From NCBI RefSeq assembly GCF_001183545.1, contig NZ_KQ236688.1, forward strand, positions 4,336,895 through 4,400,894: a stretch of 64,000 nucleotides of DNA. The letters run 5' to 3'. Below, in pieces: positions 42,252 through 51,093 of this stretch (its first letter is position 1; each line of letters begins with the position of its first letter). The DNA is from Cellvibrio sp. pealriver. GTDB taxonomy: Bacteria; Pseudomonadota; Gammaproteobacteria; Pseudomonadales; Cellvibrionaceae. Below the pieces are notes generated by a model. The model made no database searches. It was not told the origin of the DNA and worked only from the letters and a program-made list of their open reading frames with translations. Both the position numbers and the translations under genes were made by a program.

Positions 42252-42279
42252 CGCCAAGCCGATAACGCTTGGCGTTTTT
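42252..42279 (+). terminator. Rho-independent terminator
   Basis: CGCCAAGC (42252-42259) pairs with GCTTGGCG (42267-42274), followed by T5, 60 bases after the porin stop. A6 lies on the left as well. Confidence 0.88.
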
Positions 42280-42763
42280 CATTTTCGTTATATAAAACAC
42301 TATGTTTAGTTTATAAATTTTGTTTGTAAATAACGGCTTGCGTTTTATACGCTGCGGTTTATAGTTAAAACGTTAAAGTAAGTGCCAACAACTTAATTTT
42401 TGTTGTTTGTGGGTTGTTGATTGCAATATAGAGTTCAAATAGTGAGTTGGAATTTAGGTGGCCGGTAATTCTGTGTAAGAGTCTGGTGCGTCCTGTTTTC
42501 TGGCATTCTCGTCTGTAGCCAGTTGGCTGTTCTGTTGTCAGGTTGCGCCTTGGTCCCGGTTGTTTAAGCGGGCAGTTTCACCTGATTCCTCTGCTGGAAT
42601 AGATCCAGCGTTTTTCCGTTTTAGATGATTTAATTTTCTCAAAGCGGATGCTGATGAAAAGTAGTTATGAGCAATGGTTTATTCCTGCCAAAAGTCTGGA
42701 AGGGGTTTGCTCATCTCTTCGTTGCGATTTCCACAAGCAATAAGCGAGAAAAAGGAGTCCGCA
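42280..42763. other. Long leader region of the cytochrome oxidase operon
   Basis: About 480 bases without a credible gene. I see CAACAAC...GTTGTTG (42386-42392, 42413-42419) and several GTTG-rich runs, but no riboswitch or small RNA I can name. Frames open at 42674 are only an upstream extension of ctaC. The length suggests complex control of the oxidase operon or an unrecognised small RNA. Confidence 0.4.
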
Positions 42764-43921
42764 GTGAAACTTAAGCCCTGTTTGCCGAATAACAATTTGC
42801 ATAGGCTGTTTTTGATTTTGTTGCTGTTGCCAGTTTCAGCATCGGCTCAAGATTCAAAATACAATATGACTCGTGGCGCAACGGACATCAGCCAGCAAGT
42901 GTATGACTTGCACATGATCATTTTTTACATCTGTTGCGTTATTGCTGCCATCGTATTTAGCTTGATGTTTTGGTCAATCATCCATCATCGAAAATCCAAA
43001 GGGGCAACGCCAGCGCAATTTCACGGTAGTTTAAAAGTAGAAATTCTGTGGACGGCAATCCCCGTCGTTATCCTTGTGGTAATGGCTATTCCTGCCAGCA
43101 AAACATTAATTGCTATGGAGGATGCATCCAAAGCGGATCTCACTGTGCTGGTGACGGGTTCGCAGTGGAAATGGCATTACAAATACATGGAGTATCCCAT
43201 CGAGTTTTATTCTTTGCTTGCAACGCCGCGCGACCAAATCGAAAACCAGGCAGAGAAAACCGAGCTCTATTTGCGCGATGTTGATAAACCATTGGTGTTG
43301 CCCACCGGTAAAAAAATCCGTTTTTTAGTCACCGCTGATGATGTGATTCACTCCTGGTGGGTGCCTGCATTTGCGATTAAAAAAGATGCCAATCCCGGGT
43401 TCATTAATGAGACATGGACCAAAGTGGATAAGCCTGGAATTTATCGCGGCCAATGTGCCGAGCTGTGTGGGAAAGACCATGGGTTTATGCCGATAGTGGT
43501 GGATGTGAGAACGCCGGAAGATTTTGAGCGATGGACGCAAGAGCAAATTGAAATTCAAGCACAAGCATTGGCCGCTGAAAAAGAGGCGGCAGCGAAAACC
43601 CAAGGTTTGGATGAATTGATGGCGCTTGGGCAAAAAGTGTATGAAACCCATTGCGCTATGTGTCATCAGGTGTCCGGTGATGGGTTACCTGGTGCTATTC
43701 CTGCACTCAAAGGCAGCAAAATGGTAACGCAGGATATTCCTGCTCATATCCACATAGTGGTTTACGGCAAACCAGCAACAGCAATGCAGGCGTTCGGTAA
43801 GCAGTTAAGTGCCAGTGAATTGGCAGCGGTGATTACCTATGAGCGCAATGCCTGGGGCAACAATACCGGTGAGTCAGTGCAAGTGGCGGATGTAGCTGCC
43901 GTTATCGATGCAGGAGAATAA
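42764..43921 (+). CDS. ctaC: Cytochrome c oxidase subunit II with fused cytochrome c
   Basis: GTG 42764 has an excellent AAGGAG and gives 385 residues with a signal peptide (ends SASA-QD). Two membrane helices (about 45-105) precede the CuA domain, with ligands in CAELCGKDHGFM (Cys 231 and 235, His, Met), and a C-terminal cytochrome c domain with CAMCH near 297. It accepts electrons from cytochrome c for the aa3-type oxidase (caa3-like because of the fused heme). An ATG at 42674 would destroy the signal peptide. First gene of the cta operon. Confidence 0.95.
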   Translation: MKLKPCLPNNNLHRLFLILLLLPVSASAQDSKYNMTRGATDISQQVYDLHMIIFYICCVIAAIVFSLMFWSIIHHRKSKGATPAQFHGSLKVEILWTAIPVVILVVMAIPASKTLIAMEDASKADLTVLVTGSQWKWHYKYMEYPIEFYSLLATPRDQIENQAEKTELYLRDVDKPLVLPTGKKIRFLVTADDVIHSWWVPAFAIKKDANPGFINETWTKVDKPGIYRGQCAELCGKDHGFMPIVVDVRTPEDFERWTQEQIEIQAQALAAEKEAAAKTQGLDELMALGQKVYETHCAMCHQVSGDGLPGAIPALKGSKMVTQDIPAHIHIVVYGKPATAMQAFGKQLSASELAAVITYERNAWGNNTGESVQVADVAAVIDAGE

Positions 43922-43923
43922 CA

Positions 43924-45543
43924 ATGAGCGCAGAAAATTCACGTCCGCTAACCGATTCCGCTCATGCGCATGACGAAGCGCATGACGAAGCGCATGATCA
44001 TAAACCAACAGGGATCACTCGCTGGTTATACACCACCAATCATAAAGATATAGGCACACTTTATTTATTGTTTGCACTGCTGATGTTGTTTATTGGCGGC
44101 AGTTTGGCAATGGTGATACGCGCTGAATTATTTCAGCCGGGTTTGCAATTTGTTGATCCGCATTTTTTTAACCAGATGACAACGGTTCATGGTCTGGTGA
44201 TGGTGTTTGGCGCAATCATGCCCGCCTTTGTCGGCTTGGCAAATTGGATGGTTCCTTTAATGATTGGCGCTCCAGATATGGCATTGCCACGCATGAACAA
44301 CTGGAGTTTCTGGATACTGCCATTTTCATTTTTTATTTTATTGTCCACTTTATTTATGGAGGGTGGTGGTCCGGCAGCGGGTTGGACTTTTTATGCTCCG
44401 CTTTCGACAACCTACAGCAATGACAGCACTGCATTTTTTGTGTTTGCGGTGCATTTATTGGGTATCTCTTCAATCATGGGCGCGATGAACGTTATCGTCA
44501 CCATATTTAATTTGCGCGCCCCCGGCATGACCTGGATGAAAATGCCCTTGTTTGTGTGGACTTGGCTGATCACCGCGTTTTTATTAATTGCAGTTATGCC
44601 AGTGCTGGCAGGAACTGTGACTATGGTGTTGACCGATAAATATTTTGGCACCAGTTTTTTTGATGCGGCAGGCGGTGGTGATCCGGTGCTGTTCCAGCAT
44701 ATTTTTTGGTTTTTTGGGCACCCTGAAGTCTACATTATGATTTTGCCCGCTTTCGGTATTATTTCCAGCATCATTCCTGCTTTTTCACGTAAGCCATTAT
44801 TCGGTTATGAGTCCATGGTGATTGCCACGGCGAGCATTGCATTCCTCTCATTTATTGTGTGGGCTCACCATATGTTTACAACGGGAATGCCCGTGGCCGC
44901 TGAATTATTTTTTATGTACACCACCATGCTGATCGCTGTGCCTACAGGAGTAAAAGTATTTAATTGGGTGGCAACTATGTGGCGTGGCTCAATGACATTT
45001 GAAACGCCAATGATGTTTGCAGTTGCTTTTATTGTGCTGTTTACGATTGGCGGATTGTCCGGCCTGATGTTGGCTATTATCCCGGCTGATTTCCAATATC
45101 AGGATACCTATTTTGTGGTTGCGCATTTTCATTACGTGCTGGTGACGGGCGCGCTCTTTGGAATTATTGCTGGTGTTTATTTCTGGATTCCAAAATGGAC
45201 CGGTGTGATGTACAGCGAGCGTTTGGGGCAGTGTCATTTTTGGTGTTCATTAATTTCCGTCAACATGTTGTTTTTCCCCATGCACTTCGTTGGGCTCGCT
45301 GGCATGCCTCGGCGCATTCCGGATTACGCTTTACAGTTTGCCGACATGAATGCCTTTATCAGTATTGGTGGTTTGTTATTTGGTTTGTCGCAGTTGTTAT
45401 TTGTCTGGGTTGTATTTCGCTGTATGCGCGGCAAAGGTGAAAAAGCCACAACCCAAGTGTGGGAAGGTGCACAGGGATTGGAGTGGGAAATTCCATCGCC
45501 TGCTCCTTACCACACATTTGAAACACCTCCGCGAGTGAAGTGA
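43924..45543 (+). CDS. ctaD: Cytochrome c oxidase subunit I
   Basis: The 539-residue catalytic subunit with heme a, heme a3 and CuB. Twelve membrane helices, with key segments TTVHGLVMVFG (heme a ligand), HPEVYIMILP (cross-linked His-Tyr), WAHHMFTTGMP (CuB His pair) and VVAHFHYVL (heme ligands). The N-terminus holds an unusual AHDEAHDEAHDHK run, encoded by three 12-bp repeats. The gene starts 2 bases after ctaC. Confidence 0.96.
   Translation: MSAENSRPLTDSAHAHDEAHDEAHDHKPTGITRWLYTTNHKDIGTLYLLFALLMLFIGGSLAMVIRAELFQPGLQFVDPHFFNQMTTVHGLVMVFGAIMPAFVGLANWMVPLMIGAPDMALPRMNNWSFWILPFSFFILLSTLFMEGGGPAAGWTFYAPLSTTYSNDSTAFFVFAVHLLGISSIMGAMNVIVTIFNLRAPGMTWMKMPLFVWTWLITAFLLIAVMPVLAGTVTMVLTDKYFGTSFFDAAGGGDPVLFQHIFWFFGHPEVYIMILPAFGIISSIIPAFSRKPLFGYESMVIATASIAFLSFIVWAHHMFTTGMPVAAELFFMYTTMLIAVPTGVKVFNWVATMWRGSMTFETPMMFAVAFIVLFTIGGLSGLMLAIIPADFQYQDTYFVVAHFHYVLVTGALFGIIAGVYFWIPKWTGVMYSERLGQCHFWCSLISVNMLFFPMHFVGLAGMPRRIPDYALQFADMNAFISIGGLLFGLSQLLFVWVVFRCMRGKGEKATTQVWEGAQGLEWEIPSPAPYHTFETPPRVK
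43966..44001 (+). repeat. Tandem 12-bp repeat in ctaD
   Basis: GCGCATGACGAA occurs twice perfectly (43966-43977, 43978-43989) and a third time with a changed end (GCGCATGATCAT). It encodes the His/Asp/Glu-rich AHDE-AHDE-AHDH at residues 15-26. The unit length keeps the frame, so copy number could vary harmlessly. Confidence 0.9.
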
Positions 45544-45574
45544 ATGCTAAGTAGTCGATAAACGGGAGCAAAAA

Positions 45575-46102
45575 ATGGCATCGCATAAATTGCTCGTACG
45601 CAAGCTGATCGTGGTGTGTATCGCCATGTTTGGTTTCGGGTTTGCGTTAGTGCCTTTGTACGATGTGTTTTGTCGCTATACCGGTATTAATGGAAAAACA
45701 GAAAATACCGCTGCACCTGTGTCAAAAAAAGTAGATGAAAGCCGCGAGGTTTCAGTGGAGTTTCTGGCTAACCGGGACCCAGGTATTCCCTGGCGTTTCG
45801 CGCCGGAAATAGAACGTATTGTTGTTCATCCGGGGCAAATTAAAATCATTCATTTTGAAGTGGAAAATTTGAGTTCAGAGGCGATGATCGGGCGCGCAGT
45901 GCCATCAGTATCCCCGGGTGAAGCAGCGCGTTATTTTAAAAAAATAGAATGCTTTTGTTTTGTTGAGCAGCCTTTGGATAGTCGCGAACATAAATCAATG
46001 CCGGTGCAGTTTTATATCGATCCGGAACTGCCTGAACGTTTTACAACGATCACTTTGTCGTACCGTTTGTATAAGAGCACGCTGCATACCGCTAATCGCT
46101 GA
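45575..46102 (+). CDS. ctaG: Cytochrome c oxidase assembly protein CtaG (Cox11)
   Basis: Copper chaperone that loads CuB of subunit I. 175 residues: one N-terminal membrane helix (about 11-30, MFGFGFALVPLYDVFCRYTG) and a periplasmic Ig-like domain with the copper-binding ECFCF motif near 128. GGGAGCA precedes the ATG. Placed between ctaD and ctaE, as is usual. Confidence 0.95.
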   Translation: MASHKLLVRKLIVVCIAMFGFGFALVPLYDVFCRYTGINGKTENTAAPVSKKVDESREVSVEFLANRDPGIPWRFAPEIERIVVHPGQIKIIHFEVENLSSEAMIGRAVPSVSPGEAARYFKKIECFCFVEQPLDSREHKSMPVQFYIDPELPERFTTITLSYRLYKSTLHTANR

Positions 46103-46165
46103 TGCATGTAAACAAAAGAATGCAGTCATCCAAACCGGCACTGCCGGAAAATATGGAGGTAGATC

Positions 46166-47047
46166 ATGGCAAATGGTTACCAGAAATATTATGTCCCTCA
46201 CCACAGTAGTTGGCCCATTGTGGGAGCAATTGCCTTGTTTATGATTGGTTATGGCGCGGCCTTCTGGATTAATGCCTTGGCCAAAGACCAGCACGGCATA
46301 GGCTGGTTTTTATTAATTATCGGTTTCGCGTTGCTGTTCTATATGTTGTTTGGCTGGTTCAGCAATGTGATTGACGAGTCGATGGACGGGCTTTATAGCC
46401 AGCAGATGGATCGCTCTTTTCGGCAGGGCATGAGTTGGTTTATTTTTTCTGAAATTATGTTTTTCATGGCATTTTTTGGCGCGCTCTTTTACGCGCGCAT
46501 GATTGCAGTGCCCTGGTTGGATGGTGCAAGTAATAATGCTATGACGGCAGAAGTTCTCTGGCCTAATTTTGATGCTGTCTGGCCTTTGGTCAAAACGCCC
46601 GGTGGTGTAGAAACCCAGGCAATGCCATGGGAAGGTATTCCACTTTACAACACGCTGATACTGCTTGCGTCATCGGTAACCCTGCAGTTTGCGCATATCG
46701 GCATAGAGCAGCGCAAATATACCCAACTCGGTTTTTTCTTGCTGATGACAATTATTCTTGGGGTGATTTTTTTATGCTTACAAGGTTATGAGTATGTCCA
46801 TTCTTATCAGGAGTTAGGCCTGCGTTTGGATTCCGGTATTTATGGCAATACGTTCTTTTTATTGACCGGCTTTCATGGTCTGCATGTAACGCTAGGTGCA
46901 ATTTTCTTAACGGTGATTTTTCTACGTATTTTAATCAAAGGCCACTTTACACCTGAACGCCATTTTGGTTTTCAGGCAGCGGCCTGGTATTGGCATTTTG
47001 TAGATGTGGTTTGGCTTAATTTATTTATCTTTGTCTACGTCTTGTAA
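46166..47047 (+). CDS. ctaE: Cytochrome c oxidase subunit III
   Basis: 293 residues, seven membrane helices, starting MANGYQKYYVPHHSSWP. Family marks are FSEIMFFMAFFGALFYAR, FFLLTGFHGLHVTLGAI and AAAWYWHFVDVVWL. It stabilises proton uptake by subunit I. GGAGGT lies 8 bases before the ATG. End of the oxidase structural genes. Confidence 0.95.
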   Translation: MANGYQKYYVPHHSSWPIVGAIALFMIGYGAAFWINALAKDQHGIGWFLLIIGFALLFYMLFGWFSNVIDESMDGLYSQQMDRSFRQGMSWFIFSEIMFFMAFFGALFYARMIAVPWLDGASNNAMTAEVLWPNFDAVWPLVKTPGGVETQAMPWEGIPLYNTLILLASSVTLQFAHIGIEQRKYTQLGFFLLMTIILGVIFLCLQGYEYVHSYQELGLRLDSGIYGNTFFLLTGFHGLHVTLGAIFLTVIFLRILIKGHFTPERHFGFQAAAWYWHFVDVVWLNLFIFVYVL

Positions 47048-47072
47048 TTTTTCTGAGACAGCGATTATTTAA

Positions 47073-47282
47073 TTAATACGGGCGTGGGTTGGGTGTAATA
47101 ACGCCTGTTAATAACAGAATAATCAGTAACAAAATTACTGCTGCAGAAAAAATCAGGCGACGGCCTAAAAACTTGGACATCTTGGGTGCTGCTTCATCGT
47201 TTTTTAACATCACCAGCAGTGCCTGAAATAAACTGAAAACAACAATTGCCAATAACACAACAAGGATGATTTTAATCAGCAT
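47073..47282 (-). CDS. Small two-helix membrane protein, DUF2909 type
   Basis: 69 residues with two membrane helices (about 2-24 and 43-62) and a short basic loop KMSKFLGRRL. It matches the DUF2909 'twin transmembrane' proteins regularly found within cta clusters. It is on the opposite strand between ctaE and the Surf1 gene. Role unknown, presumably in oxidase assembly. Confidence 0.8.
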   Translation of the reverse strand: MLIKIILVVLLAIVVFSLFQALLVMLKNDEAAPKMSKFLGRRLIFSAAVILLLIILLLTGVITPNPRPY

Positions 47283-47308
47283 AGGATCACCATTGCGGGA
47301 GTGAGTGT

Positions 47309-48052
47309 ATGACTATTATAGCGTTCAATCGCTATTGGGTCGTCCGGTGGCCGTGGGTATGCGTAAATTTTCTGGCAGTGCTGCTGTTGCTGGGGTTATC
47401 CCTGTGGCAATGGCAGCGTGCGCAAGAAAAATACCAAACCCTGGAGCGCATTGCTGATTGGAAAAAACTAGGTGCCGCCAATGTTTTCAGTTTATTAGCA
47501 ACGAGTGCGGATAATCGCGATGGTGTGTACATGGAATTTTCCGGGCGTTGGTTAGCGCCTGCGGTATGGTTGCTGGACAATCGGTTGGTGAATGGTCGTG
47601 CAGGTTACGATGTATTGATTGCCGTTAAAGATACTTCATCACCAGAAACTACACCTGCGATTTTGTTAAATCTTGGCTGGGTTGCGGCTCCGGCTTCGCG
47701 CGCATCGCTTCCCGTAATTGAAGTTCCTCCTGTGTTAACGGTGCAAGGCATTTTCCGCACACGCACAAAAGGTGTTTTGTTAGGTACAAATATCGAAAAT
47801 AACGATCATTGGCCCATCCGGATTCAACAGGTAGATTCGTCCCTTTTATCCAACGCTATCGATACATCGTTGGTGCCTGGTGTTGTTTATCAGGAAAAAA
47901 ATTCTCCGTTTGTTATTCATTATCGCCCGGTAATGCTGCCGCCAGAACGCCATAAAGCCTATGCATTGCAATGGTTTTTATTAGCTTTAGCCGTTGTGGT
48001 CGTTGCATTGGCGGCCAGCGGCGGTAAAAAAATACAGGAGCCACAACAATGA
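47309..48052 (+). CDS. SURF1-family oxidase assembly protein
   Basis: 247 residues: membrane helices at about 12-33 and 215-235 flank a periplasmic domain with GRWLAPAVWLLDNRLVNGRAGYDV (partial), LNLGWV and the late HYRPVMLPPERHKAYALQWF, the Surf1 pattern. It helps insert heme a into subunit I. It overlaps the next gene by 4 bases (ATGA). Confidence 0.92.
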   Translation: MTIIAFNRYWVVRWPWVCVNFLAVLLLLGLSLWQWQRAQEKYQTLERIADWKKLGAANVFSLLATSADNRDGVYMEFSGRWLAPAVWLLDNRLVNGRAGYDVLIAVKDTSSPETTPAILLNLGWVAAPASRASLPVIEVPPVLTVQGIFRTRTKGVLLGTNIENNDHWPIRIQQVDSSLLSNAIDTSLVPGVVYQEKNSPFVIHYRPVMLPPERHKAYALQWFLLALAVVVVALAASGGKKIQEPQQ

Positions 48053-48606
48053 ATAGCCGTACGTTTTTTTTACTTTTTTGCTTGTGTGCAATTGTGCCTT
48101 TGGCGGCGGCCAAGTTGAGTTTGACCATGGGTTGGTTTAGCCATTCAGGTACCAACAAAGGTATTTGGATGGAAAAGGAAATACAGTTATTGCCCGACAT
48201 GACAAACCTGCAGGGCAACACGTTTTCCAGTGCTGAAGTTCATTGGCGATTGGTATACGTGCAGGCAGAAATATGTGATACCTACTGCGAGCAGGCGTTA
48301 CTGACATTACAGCAGTTGTATTCCGGACTTGGCCGTAAACAACTAAAAATAAAACCTTTGTTGCTGGCTCCTCCGCAATCGAACGTTAAGCAAACCGCGC
48401 AGTTACAGCAATGGCCCAATATTGATTGGCAACCTGCATCATTTGTTGTTCCTGAATTGCAAAATCACATTGTGATTGTCAATCAGCGTGGCTTGGTATT
48501 GTTGCGTTATCCCATCACCGCTAGTCCTGAGCAGATGCGTGACCTTGCAAAAGACATACGCACAGATTTACTGCATCTGATTAATTATGATCGGAGCGGA
48601 ACATGA
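48049..48606 (+). CDS. Membrane-anchored Sco-like protein of the cta cluster
   Basis: 185 residues with an N-terminal membrane anchor or signal (about 5-22). WRLVYVQAEICDTYCEQALL near 67-86 has a CX3C motif in the same position as the copper site of Sco proteins, and a thioredoxin-like fold is plausible (later IVIVNQRGLVLLRYP). Similar unnamed proteins sit between Surf1 and ctaA genes in pseudomonads. Copper or thiol handling for CuA is inferred. It overlaps both neighbours by 4 bases, so it belongs firmly to the operon. Confidence 0.75.
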   Translation: MNSRTFFLLFCLCAIVPLAAAKLSLTMGWFSHSGTNKGIWMEKEIQLLPDMTNLQGNTFSSAEVHWRLVYVQAEICDTYCEQALLTLQQLYSGLGRKQLKIKPLLLAPPQSNVKQTAQLQQWPNIDWQPASFVVPELQNHIVIVNQRGLVLLRYPITASPEQMRDLAKDIRTDLLHLINYDRSGT

Positions 48607-49643
48607 AAACATTTACTGCCCTGATTAATTGCACGATTTTACTGACGCTCATGGTTATTGCGTTGGGTGCATATACCCGTTTGACGGATGCCGGACTTGG
48701 TTGCCCGGACTGGCCGGGCTGCTATGGAAAACTCACCGCGCCTTTGCATGATGGGCATGTTGCTGAAGCGCAGCAAAATTTCCCTGATGCCACGGTTGAA
48801 CCACACAAGGCCCATAACGAAATGATGCATCGTTACATTGCGGGTTTGTTGGGTTTGTGTGTGCTGGCAATAACTTTTTTTTGTTTCTGGTTAAAGCAGT
48901 ACCGTATTGTTGGCATAGTGATTTTGCTGTTGGTAATTTTTCAAGCTGCCTTGGGAATGTGGACAGTAACATTGAATTTATTGCCGCTGGTTGTGCTGGC
49001 GCATTTGTTGGGTGGTTTTACGCTGTTTAGTTTGCTGGTATTGCTGCGCGTAGAAATTGCATCGCAACAAAAACAATTGGCGACAGAGCCTGCATTGGGA
49101 AATCTATTGCCACTGGCCTATTTCGCACTATTGGTATTACTCATCCAAATTTCATTGGGTGGGTGGACTTCCAGTAATTATGCAGCCACCGTGTGTTATC
49201 AATTGCCTTTCTGTGAAAGCGGTTGGCAGGAACGATTTTCATTCCAGGCTGCGTTCAGCATGCCACTGGGTCATGATACTTATGAGTTCGGTGTTTTATC
49301 GTACGAAGAGCGTATGAGTATTCATGTATTACACCGGATGGGCGCAATTTTTACCTTATTAGTGCTAGGAACATTTGTGTTTTTATGTTGGCGGCGTGCG
49401 GTTAGTAAAATAATGCGTTTTATGACGTGGGCGATAGGTTCATTGTTGTTACTGCAGTTAACGCTGGGGCTTATTAATATCCTTGCCCAGTTACCGCTGT
49501 TGAATGCCGTTGCTCATAATCTTGTGGCTGCCAATATGTTAATGATGTTGGTAGTGTTTATCCGGCAAATACATTTGCGAAAAACGGAACAGTATAAAGC
49601 GCACACACCCATCATCGAAAAAGAGCGGCCAATCATTAGTTAG
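48603..49643 (+). CDS. ctaA: Heme A synthase (COX15/CtaA)
   Basis: Oxidises the methyl group of heme O to give heme A. 346 residues, eight membrane helices, with the family segments GAYTRLTDAGLGCPDWPGCYG (partial; Cys pair), HRYIAGLLGL and HVLHRMGAIFTL carrying heme-ligand His residues. The ATG overlaps the previous stop. Confidence 0.94.
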   Translation: MKTFTALINCTILLTLMVIALGAYTRLTDAGLGCPDWPGCYGKLTAPLHDGHVAEAQQNFPDATVEPHKAHNEMMHRYIAGLLGLCVLAITFFCFWLKQYRIVGIVILLLVIFQAALGMWTVTLNLLPLVVLAHLLGGFTLFSLLVLLRVEIASQQKQLATEPALGNLLPLAYFALLVLLIQISLGGWTSSNYAATVCYQLPFCESGWQERFSFQAAFSMPLGHDTYEFGVLSYEERMSIHVLHRMGAIFTLLVLGTFVFLCWRRAVSKIMRFMTWAIGSLLLLQLTLGLINILAQLPLLNAVAHNLVAANMLMMLVVFIRQIHLRKTEQYKAHTPIIEKERPIIS

Positions 49644-49706
49644 CATGCGAATAACATTTTTTTAAGACGCAATTTCGGTTGCAGCATTCGTAGGGAGAAA
49701 ATTGCA

Positions 49707-50654
49707 ATGGCTATTATTAAACATGCTGTTTCACCTGCATTGTATCGCCTCACCCTGTTCAATTATTGTCGCCAGTATTGTGGCGATTATTATCAGCTCA
49801 CCAAACCTAAAGTGGTTGCGTTATTGGTTTTGACAGCATGGGTGGGAATGATGCTCGCAACACCCGCCGTACCGGATCTGTTATTGGTTGTAGTTGCTTG
49901 CCTCGGTATTGCAATGGTGTCTGCGGCTGCCGCTGCTTTTAACCATGTGCTTGATCAGAAAATTGATGCACAAATGGCGCGTACTTATCATCGCCCTTTA
50001 CCTAAAGGCCGTTTATCAACTGCCGAAGCGGTAGTCTTTGCTTGCGCATTGGCATTGGCAGGTTTTTTTATTTTATTTTTTGCGGTAAATGCGCTCACCG
50101 CTGTGCTGACGTTATTAGGGTTGTTTGGCTACGCTGTGATTTACACCTTGTTGCTCAAGCGCGCAACACCACAGAATATTGTGATAGGTGGAATTGCTGG
50201 TGCTTTGCCTCCGGTGCTTGGCTGGAGTGCCATGACCGGGCAGGTGAGTGGTGAATCGCTATTGTTAATGATGATTGTATTTACCTGGACACCTCCGCAT
50301 TTTTGGGCGCTGGCCATTCATCGTGTCAATGATTATGCGCGCGCGGGTATTCCCATGTTGCCTGTTACCCACGGCATTGATTTCACCAAAACATTAATTT
50401 TGCTGTATACCTTTTTGTTGTCTGTTGTGTGCTTGCTTCCTTATCTTGTGGGAATGAGTGGTGTTATTTATTTACTGGGTGCTGTGGTATTGAGTGTGAA
50501 ATTTATTGCCCACGCATGGCAATTAAAATTTCGTGCGGATGCTACAGCGGCTATGAAAACATTCCGGTTTTCGATTGTGCATCTTATGGTGTTATTTCTT
50601 ATTTTACTGGTGGATCACTATGCCTATTGGAATTGGCAAATGTTATCGCCTTGA
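49707..50654 (+). CDS. ctaB: Protoheme IX farnesyltransferase (heme O synthase)
   Basis: Adds farnesyl to heme b to make heme O, the substrate of CtaA. 315 residues, nine membrane helices. The prenyltransferase motifs NHVLDQKIDAQMARTYHRPL (partial) and YTLLLKRATPQNIVIGG are present, with PPHFWALAIHRVNDYARAG as the second Asp-rich region. AGGGAG upstream. The next gene overlaps its 3' end. Confidence 0.95.
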   Translation: MAIIKHAVSPALYRLTLFNYCRQYCGDYYQLTKPKVVALLVLTAWVGMMLATPAVPDLLLVVVACLGIAMVSAAAAAFNHVLDQKIDAQMARTYHRPLPKGRLSTAEAVVFACALALAGFFILFFAVNALTAVLTLLGLFGYAVIYTLLLKRATPQNIVIGGIAGALPPVLGWSAMTGQVSGESLLLMMIVFTWTPPHFWALAIHRVNDYARAGIPMLPVTHGIDFTKTLILLYTFLLSVVCLLPYLVGMSGVIYLLGAVVLSVKFIAHAWQLKFRADATAAMKTFRFSIVHLMVLFLILLVDHYAYWNWQMLSP

Positions 50655-51093
50655 ATATAAGGCGATACTCTTATCGATGACCATGATGTGTTTCTGCAAT
50701 CCGTTGTGGGCAGAAACGGCGTCGCTATTACAGATAAAAAATGCATGGATAAAAATGGCTCCTCCGGGATCAACTGCCAATGCGGCCTATATGGAGTTGT
50801 ACAACCCTGACAATAAACCGCTGGTTATCACCGGCTTATCTTCGCCCTGTTGTGCGGCGCTCATGCTGCATCGCACTGTATATAAAAATGATAAGGCGAT
50901 GATGGAGCACGTGGATACATTGACAATCCCCGCTGCAAAACAGATTGATCTGAAACCGGGTGATTTACATATAATGTTGTTACAAGCTGAGTCACCTTTT
51001 CTGTTGGGAGATAAAATTGCCATAGAACTATTATTCTCCGATGGGCAACAACAAACCGTTTATTTCCCCGTGAAGGTAAATGGCAATGACTAG
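50620..51093 (+). CDS. PCu(A)C copper chaperone
   Basis: ATG 50620 (GGTGGA upstream) gives 157 residues with a signal peptide ending PLWA-ET. The mature domain has IKNAWIKMAPPGSTANAAYM and a copper site made of His/Met residues in MLHRTVYKNDKAMMEH and LKPGDLHIMLL, fitting the PCu(A)C (DUF461) pattern. It delivers Cu(I) to CuA with Sco. It overlaps ctaB by 35 bases and the Sco gene by 14 bases. Confidence 0.88.
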   Translation: MPIGIGKCYRLEYKAILLSMTMMCFCNPLWAETASLLQIKNAWIKMAPPGSTANAAYMELYNPDNKPLVITGLSSPCCAALMLHRTVYKNDKAMMEHVDTLTIPAAKQIDLKPGDLHIMLLQAESPFLLGDKIAIELLFSDGQQQTVYFPVKVNGND

